A DNA stretch of 11,605 nt from JBFJVZ01 sp041623895 (GTDB taxonomy: Bacteria > Planctomycetota > Planctomycetia > Pirellulales > Pirellulaceae). The notes below the pieces were generated by a model that made no database searches, was not told the DNA's origin, and saw nothing but the letters and a program-made list of their open reading frames with translations. The DNA lies in the NCBI GenBank assembly GCA_041623895.1, contig JBFJVZ010000247.1, positions 1 to 11,605 of the forward strand, given 5' to 3'. The translations under genes were made by a program, and so were the position numbers. Positions 8,082 through 11,605 of this stretch are shown here, piece by piece (position 1 is the first letter of the stretch; every line of letters begins with the position of its first letter).

Positions 8082-8113
8082 GATTTAGGGCGGGCGGCAA
8101 GATCAAATCGGAC
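8078..8113. promoter_or_regulatory. Perfect 9-bp inverted repeat with 18-bp spacer
   Basis: GTCCGATTT at 8078-8086 is the exact inverse of AAATCGGAC at 8105-8113. It shares its left arm with the palindrome at 8068-8081, so GTCC is used by both. The arms are centred about 27 bp apart, close to 2.5 helical turns. It could be two operator half-sites or a transcript hairpin; no T tract follows, so a terminator is unlikely. Confidence 0.45.
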
Positions 8114-8129
8114 CTTTTTGTCTTTTTTT

Positions 8130-8166
8130 GGACAGAATGTCGCAATCCTGGCTAAGAGCGGACAGA
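8130..8166. promoter_or_regulatory. Two GGACAGA sites 30 bp apart near the rrf2-type gene start
   Basis: GGACAGA occurs at 8130-8136 and again at 8160-8166. The first copy forms a short dyad GACA-GAA-TGTC (8131-8141). The 30-bp distance is near three helical turns. With the GGACAA palindrome upstream, this makes GGACA a recurring word of the region, which suggests a set of operator half-sites for autoregulation. Confidence 0.35.
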
Positions 8167-8203
8167 GCGCCACGCTACCCTGAGGCTGGAAGCAACTGCA
8201 TCA

Positions 8204-8210
8204 GAAAGGG
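8204..8210 (+). promoter_or_regulatory. Ribosome binding site deciding the GTG start of the Rrf2 regulator
   Basis: GAAAGGG is followed by a seven-base spacer and the GTG at 8218. An ATG at 8128 in the same frame would add 30 residues that the Rrf2 family lacks. Confidence 0.6.
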
Positions 8211-8217
8211 CTCGACT

Positions 8218-8652
8218 GTGTTTTCTCAAACCGCTGAATATGCTCTCCGCGCTGTCGTTTGGCTCGCTCAGCACCACCAAACCGGGCCTGTCGGCAACCG
8301 CACGATCGCTGAAGTCACCAGGATTCCCAGCAGCTATTTGTCCAAGATCCTGCACGATTTAGCCCAAGCTGAAATCCTCCGTTCCCGCCGCGGCGTGGGA
8401 GGGGGGTTTCAACTGATTCCATCGCCCGATGAGCTGACGATCTTGGATGTGGTCAACGCGGTCGACCCAATCCAGCGGATTACCGGCTGTCCGCTGAAAT
8501 TGAAGTCTCACTGCGACCAGCTTTGTCCCGTCCACGCGAGATTGGACTACACCTTGGGCCTGGTTGAAGACGCGCTGGCCAATTCGACGATCCGGGAAGT
8601 GATGTTTGATCCCGCTCGCCCGCTGCCTTTGCGCGAAACCTCGGAAAACTAG
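8218..8652 (+). CDS. Rrf2-family transcriptional regulator, probably iron-sulfur binding
   Basis: A 144-residue protein, the usual Rrf2 size. It opens in the typical way (Phe-Ser-Gln-Thr-Ala-Glu-Tyr-Ala-Leu-Arg) after the GTG at 8218. The winged helix follows, with recognition helix IPSSYLSKILHDLAQAEIL (about 36-54) and wing SRRGVGGGFQL (56-66). Three cysteines, Cys91, Cys99 and Cys103 (C-x7-C-x3-C), sit where IscR and NsrR bind their cluster, though those have different spacing. This makes an iron-sulfur redox or NO/O2 sensor likely but not proven. It is transcribed away from the two CxxCH genes across a region rich in GGACA dyads, so it probably represses itself and that operon. Alternative: a cluster-free CymR-like regulator, less likely given the cysteines. 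Confidence 0.92.
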   Translation: MFSQTAEYALRAVVWLAQHHQTGPVGNRTIAEVTRIPSSYLSKILHDLAQAEILRSRRGVGGGFQLIPSPDELTILDVVNAVDPIQRITGCPLKLKSHCDQLCPVHARLDYTLGLVEDALANSTIREVMFDPARPLPLRETSEN

Positions 8653-8673
8653 TCCGGGTTAAAGAATAAGTGA

Positions 8674-8704
8674 TTGGACGATCGCGGCACCGCGAGACTA
8701 CAAT
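8674..8704 (+). promoter_or_regulatory. Candidate promoter with a palindrome between -35 and -10
   Basis: TTGGAC (8674-8679) and TACAAT (8699-8704) are 19 bases apart, a loose sigma70-like pair 39 bp before the Spy-like gene start. A perfect 14-bp palindrome, TCGCGG-CA-CCGCGA (8682-8695), lies between them where an operator would act. The -35 match is weak and the spacing long, so the call is tentative. Confidence 0.35.
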
Positions 8705-8742
8705 CTTCCGCTCCCTTTACCCCCCAGGAAATCGAGGTCTCT

Positions 8743-9291
8743 ATGAAATTCAAATCAGTCGCTGTGATCGCCTTGGTCGCCATCATGGTCACTCCCGCGT
8801 TGGCAGCCGACGATGCTAAGAAGGAAAAGAAAGGCAAGAAAGCCCAGCGGCCATCGGCAACAGCCGCGCTGCTAAAGCAATTGGAACCGGCGGGACTTAC
8901 GGACGACCAGGTTGCCAAGATCAAAGACATCGGCACAGCCGCACAAGAAGCGATGCAAGCCGCCCGAAAAGAAGCCGGGATCACTCCAGAGTTGCAAAAG
9001 AAGTTGGCCGAAGCCCAAAAATCGATGAAGGACAGTGAATTAAAAGGCAAAGAACGAGTGGCGGCAATTCATAAAGCTGCCGGATTGACCGAAGCGCAAG
9101 CAGCCGCGCTGACGAAAGCAAATCAGCTTCGCATGCAAATGAACAAGGACGTTTTCGCCGTGTTGACCGATGAGCAAAAGGGCAAGTTGCCCGAAAAGCT
9201 CCAGCGATTGGCCAACGCGGGAAAACGCGGCGCTGCCAAGAAAGGCGATGCCAAGAAAGGTGGAGCCAAGAAAAAGAAAGACGCTGCCTAA
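8743..9291 (+). CDS. Secreted Lys/Ala-rich protein with LTxxQ motifs (Spy/CpxP-like)
   Basis: A 182-residue protein. The ATG at 8743 has GAGG five bases upstream and starts a clear signal peptide (MKFKSVAVIALVAIMVTPALA, cleavage before ADDAKK); an ATG at 8674 would add 23 unlikely residues. The mature protein is almost wholly helical and charged. Three LTxxQ-type motifs, LTDDQ, LTEAQ and LTDEQ, each begin a helix, which is the hallmark of Spy/CpxP-type periplasmic chaperones and related metal-resistance proteins. The C-terminal 25 residues are a Lys/Gly/Ala tail (KKGDAKKGGAKKKKDAA), which may bind nucleic acid or acidic envelope polymers. Membership in the LTxxQ group is by motif only; a chaperone role is inferred. 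It appears monocistronic, with a strong terminator 28 bp after the stop. Confidence 0.82.
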   Translation: MKFKSVAVIALVAIMVTPALAADDAKKEKKGKKAQRPSATAALLKQLEPAGLTDDQVAKIKDIGTAAQEAMQAARKEAGITPELQKKLAEAQKSMKDSELKGKERVAAIHKAAGLTEAQAAALTKANQLRMQMNKDVFAVLTDEQKGKLPEKLQRLANAGKRGAAKKGDAKKGGAKKKKDAA

Positions 9292-9318
9292 GCGTTGCTT
9301 GATTGACTATGTTCATCG

Positions 9319-9351
9319 AAGCTTTAGCTCTACGGAGCTAAAGCTTTTTTT
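9319..9351 (+). terminator. Strong intrinsic terminator after the Spy-like gene
   Basis: A perfect 12-bp stem (AAGCTTTAGCTC with GAGCTAAAGCTT) closes a four-base TACG loop and runs into seven T residues (9345-9351). It starts 28 bp after the stop codon of the plus-strand gene. Confidence 0.93.
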
Positions 9352-9407
9352 GCAGGTCGTCGAAGTAAGCAGGTCATTTCAACGGCGCGACTAAAACCAA
9401 AGTAGCG

Positions 9408-9424
9408 GGCACAGTCCTTGTGCC
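9408..9424. repeat. Small hairpin in the leader of the multidomain copper protein
   Basis: GGCACA and TGTGCC flank GTCCT, a perfect six-base stem. Flanking GCG (9405-9407) and CGC (9427-9429) could extend it past a two-base bulge. There is no T tract. It may be a dispersed intergenic element or an mRNA leader structure. The rest of 9352-9513 shows only a weak 5-bp hairpin near 9453-9466 and the ribosome site. Confidence 0.4.
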
Positions 9425-9501
9425 GTCGCCATCGAAAGAACTTGTGTTTGCGTTCGGAAACGCGGACGGCAAAGACTGTTCCTACTAACTTCGTTTTCTA
9501 C

Positions 9502-9506
9502 AGGAG
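9502..9506 (+). promoter_or_regulatory. Ribosome binding site deciding the GTG start at 9514
   Basis: AGGAG is seven bases ahead of the GTG at 9514. The in-frame ATG at 9418 would put 32 basic, non-signal residues in front of the export signal. Confidence 0.7.
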
Positions 9507-9513
9507 TCATTTC

Positions 9514-11400
9514 GTGCGTATTCTGGTTGGCTTTGCCCTCGCGTTGATTTGCCTGACCGCTGACATCCATGCTGCCGAAGTTCCCAGCGGTTTTGACGCG
9601 CTGGAATTGATCGACTATCGCGGCCGCAGCTGGACGGCAGATGATTTTAAGAATGATTCATTGGTGGTTGTGGCGTTCCTGGGTACCGAATGCCCCTTAG
9701 CCAAGCTTTATTCCGTGCGACTGCAGGAAATTGCCGACGACTATCGGAACCGAGGTGTCCGCGTGGTTGGCGTGATGAGCAACCGACAGGATTCCCTGGA
9801 GGAAATCGCTGCTTTTGCTGCGCGCCAGAAACTTGAATTCCCAATTCTGAAAGACGCCGGCAATCAATTCGCTGATGAAGTTGGTGCCGAACGGACCCCT
9901 GAGATGTTTGTTTTCGACGCAGCGCGAACGGTGCGTTATCACGGTCGTGTGGATGACCAGTACGGAATCGGTTATGTCCGCGACGAGCCTCGCCGCCAAG
10001 ACTTGAAGATCGCGCTGAACGAATTGCTTTCCGGTCGCGATGTTTCCCTGGCCGAAACCGCCGCCGTCGGATGCATCATCGGACGCAGCAAGAAGACTGA
10101 TTCCCAAAGCCAGGTCAGTTACGGCGGGCAAGTTGCCAAGATCCTGAATTCACGGTGTGTTGAATGTCATCGTGAGGGCGAAATCGCACCGTTTTCATTG
10201 ACCGAGTATGACGAGGTTGCCGGTTGGTCCGAGATGATCGCCGAGGTCGTTCGCGAAGGCCGCATGCCTCCCTGGCATGCCACGGGCGATCACGCCAAGT
10301 TCGGAAATGACCGCACGATGAGCAACGAGGAAAAACAGATCTTGTATGCCTGGGCGGACGCCGGAGCTCCCGCCGGGGACCTGAGCGACTTGCCCGAGTT
10401 GCCCGAAAAGGTGGCTGGTTGGCAACTGCCTCGAGAGCCCGATTTGGTTGTCCCCGTCAGCCCCGAGCCATTCGATGTGCCGGCAACCGGCGCCGTGCGT
10501 TACCAGTATTTCAAGTTCGATCCAAAGCTGGACGAAGATATTTGGATCGAAGCAGCCGAGCTGAAACCGGGCAATCGCGAAGTCGTGCACCACATCCTGG
10601 CCTTCGCCGTTCCCAAAGGTCAGCGCCGTGGTTTGGACGGTGCACGAGGTTTTTTGGTGGGCTACGTACCGGGCGCGCGATTGCAAATCCCACCGAAAGG
10701 CTGTGCCAAGAGAATTCAAGCCGGCAGCGAATTGATATTCCAAGTTCATTACACGCCGATCGGTACACCTCAAAAGGATCAAAGCGAACTGGGAATCTGT
10801 TTTGCTGACCCGAAGTCGATCACTCACGAAATCCGCACAACCAGCGCCGTCCAGCACCGACTTGAAATTCCACCGGGTGAGCCGAATTACGAGACGAAGG
10901 CCGACAGCCCGCCCTTTCCTGCGGGGGCAAAGCTGCTGAGTTTAAGTCCGCACATGCATGTGCGTGGCAAGGCGTTTCGCTACGACTTGCTTTCACCCGG
11001 TGGTGGCTTCGAAACGATCCTGGATATTCCCGCGTACGACTTCAATTGGCAGACCACATACGAGTTAGCGGAGCCGCTTGAAATCGCCGCGGGCAGCCGG
11101 TTCCGTTGCACTGCGGCCTATGACAACAGCGAAGACAACCTGAACAATCCCGATCCCTCAGCCACGGTCCGCTGGGGTGATCAAACATGGGACGAAATGA
11201 TGATCGGCTATTACCATTATGTCGTTCCGCTCGGCTCCCAAGATTCCGACCGGCTTCGCAAGTTCGACCAACTGGACAAAGATGGGGACGGCAAACTAGC
11301 GCGATCCGATACGCCCAAGAATCTGCTCGGCGTTTTTGACCAGCTGGACAAAAATAAAGATCGAGTGCTGACTCGCGCAGAAGTTGCGGCGGCTCCTTGA
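9514..11400 (+). CDS. Secreted redoxin / cytochrome c / type II copper monooxygenase-like / EF-hand fusion
   Basis: A 628-residue multidomain protein counted from the GTG at 9514. Residues 1-21 are a signal peptide (VRILVGFALALICLTADIHA). Residues about 24-175 are a thioredoxin-fold redoxin domain with FLGTECPLAK, holding one cysteine (Cys60) and not a CxxC pair. Residues about 200-290 carry a haem c site (CVECH, 215-219) with GRMPPWHA (Met251 a likely axial ligand). Residues about 310-575 match the copper type II, ascorbate-dependent monooxygenase (PHM-like) fold: HH at 359-360 and His412 in FQVHYTPIG fit the first copper site, and HMH at 480-482 with Met562 in DEMMIGYYHYV fit the second. 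Two EF-hand loops end the protein (588-599 DKDGDGKLARSD; 612-623). All six expected copper ligands are present. Electron supply from haem to copper is a reasonable inference; the substrate is unknown. Confidence 0.92.
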   Translation: MRILVGFALALICLTADIHAAEVPSGFDALELIDYRGRSWTADDFKNDSLVVVAFLGTECPLAKLYSVRLQEIADDYRNRGVRVVGVMSNRQDSLEEIAAFAARQKLEFPILKDAGNQFADEVGAERTPEMFVFDAARTVRYHGRVDDQYGIGYVRDEPRRQDLKIALNELLSGRDVSLAETAAVGCIIGRSKKTDSQSQVSYGGQVAKILNSRCVECHREGEIAPFSLTEYDEVAGWSEMIAEVVREGRMPPWHATGDHAKFGNDRTMSNEEKQILYAWADAGAPAGDLSDLPELPEKVAGWQLPREPDLVVPVSPEPFDVPATGAVRYQYFKFDPKLDEDIWIEAAELKPGNREVVHHILAFAVPKGQRRGLDGARGFLVGYVPGARLQIPPKGCAKRIQAGSELIFQVHYTPIGTPQKDQSELGICFADPKSITHEIRTTSAVQHRLEIPPGEPNYETKADSPPFPAGAKLLSLSPHMHVRGKAFRYDLLSPGGGFETILDIPAYDFNWQTTYELAEPLEIAAGSRFRCTAAYDNSEDNLNNPDPSATVRWGDQTWDEMMIGYYHYVVPLGSQDSDRLRKFDQLDKDGDGKLARSDTPKNLLGVFDQLDKNKDRVLTRAEVAAAP

Positions 11401-11504
11401 CAGGGGACCCGGTGGGAACTGCTCGCTGACGAGAGCGTCCCGCTTAGGTGTAGCCCTAGCTCAACAATCACGAAGAAGAACCGCAGAGCGGTGGCAGCGT
11501 ATAG

Positions 11505-11550
11505 CCTGGGGTGAACCAACGAGCGTCAGCGAAGTTGGTGTAACCCCAGG
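11505..11550. repeat. Imperfect inverted repeat downstream of the copper protein gene
   Basis: CCTGGGGT (11505-11512) pairs with ACCCCAGG (11543-11550), and CCAAC (11516-11520) with GTTGG (11534-11538), separated by unpaired GAA opposite TGTA. The loop GAGCGTCAGCGAA shares a nine-base inverted match with TCGCTGACG upstream near 11423. There is no T tract. The element resembles CCTGGGGT...ACCCCAGG palindromes that I associate with planctomycete intergenic regions. Nothing else was recognised in 11401-11504. Confidence 0.6.
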
Positions 11551-11584
11551 AAAACGACCCGCAGAAATACCTTCCCCGCGGCGA

Positions 11585-11605
11585 TTTGGCGGCGTAGCCG
11601 CCAAA
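11585..11605. repeat. Perfect 9-bp hairpin at the window end
   Basis: TTTGGCGGC and GCCGCCAAA flank a GTA loop. The structure reaches the last base of the window, so its full length and any T tract are not visible. Confidence 0.55.

Overview
This window looks like a chromosomal stretch from a Planctomycetota bacterium, most likely a Pirellulaceae or Rhodopirellula-like member. That is an inference from the gene types: a Tat-exported Gfo/Idh/MocA oxidoreductase, a redoxin/cytochrome c/copper-monooxygenase/EF-hand fusion, small secreted proteins of unknown function and CxxCH proteins. Loose gene spacing and GC-rich hairpins between genes fit the same picture. There is no rRNA, tRNA, phage, transposase or CRISPR array. 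Most of the window is ordinary housekeeping or secreted-protein territory, and I do not see a clear new defence or mobile system.

Layout. At 1-144 an intergenic stretch holds a long imperfect hairpin. On the minus strand, 145-2277 is a secreted M3-family zinc oligopeptidase that probably starts at a GTG. A 4 x 25-bp tandem repeat (2411-2510) follows, and its gene-proximal unit encodes the last residues and stop of the next gene. That gene (2488-3633, minus) is a sialidase-like Asp-box protein. Its start overlaps the end of a Tat-signal Gfo/Idh/MocA oxidoreductase (3617-5092, minus), so the two probably form a sugar-related operon. Divergent from it, 5260-6060 (plus) encodes a secreted proline-rich protein of unknown function.

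From 6168 to 8020 two minus-strand genes form an operon of exported proteins that each carry one CxxCH haem c motif; the upstream one is a Tll0287-like (DUF3365) protein. Facing away from them across a 197-bp region rich in GGAC/GTCC dyads is an Rrf2-family regulator with three C-terminal cysteines (8218-8652, plus). The simplest reading is that this regulator senses redox or iron-sulfur state and controls itself and the two haem proteins.

Next are a secreted Lys-rich protein with three LTxxQ motifs (8743-9291, plus; Spy/CpxP-like) closed by a very clear intrinsic terminator, and a 628-residue secreted multidomain copper/haem protein (9514-11400, plus). The last 200 bases hold two more hairpins that look like dispersed intergenic elements. 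Four of the eight genes are best started at a codon different from the longest possible one (GTG at 2277, 8218 and 9514; ATG at 5260), each supported by a ribosome binding site and, for the exported ones, by a signal peptide that begins there; 8743 is a further internal ATG chosen the same way.
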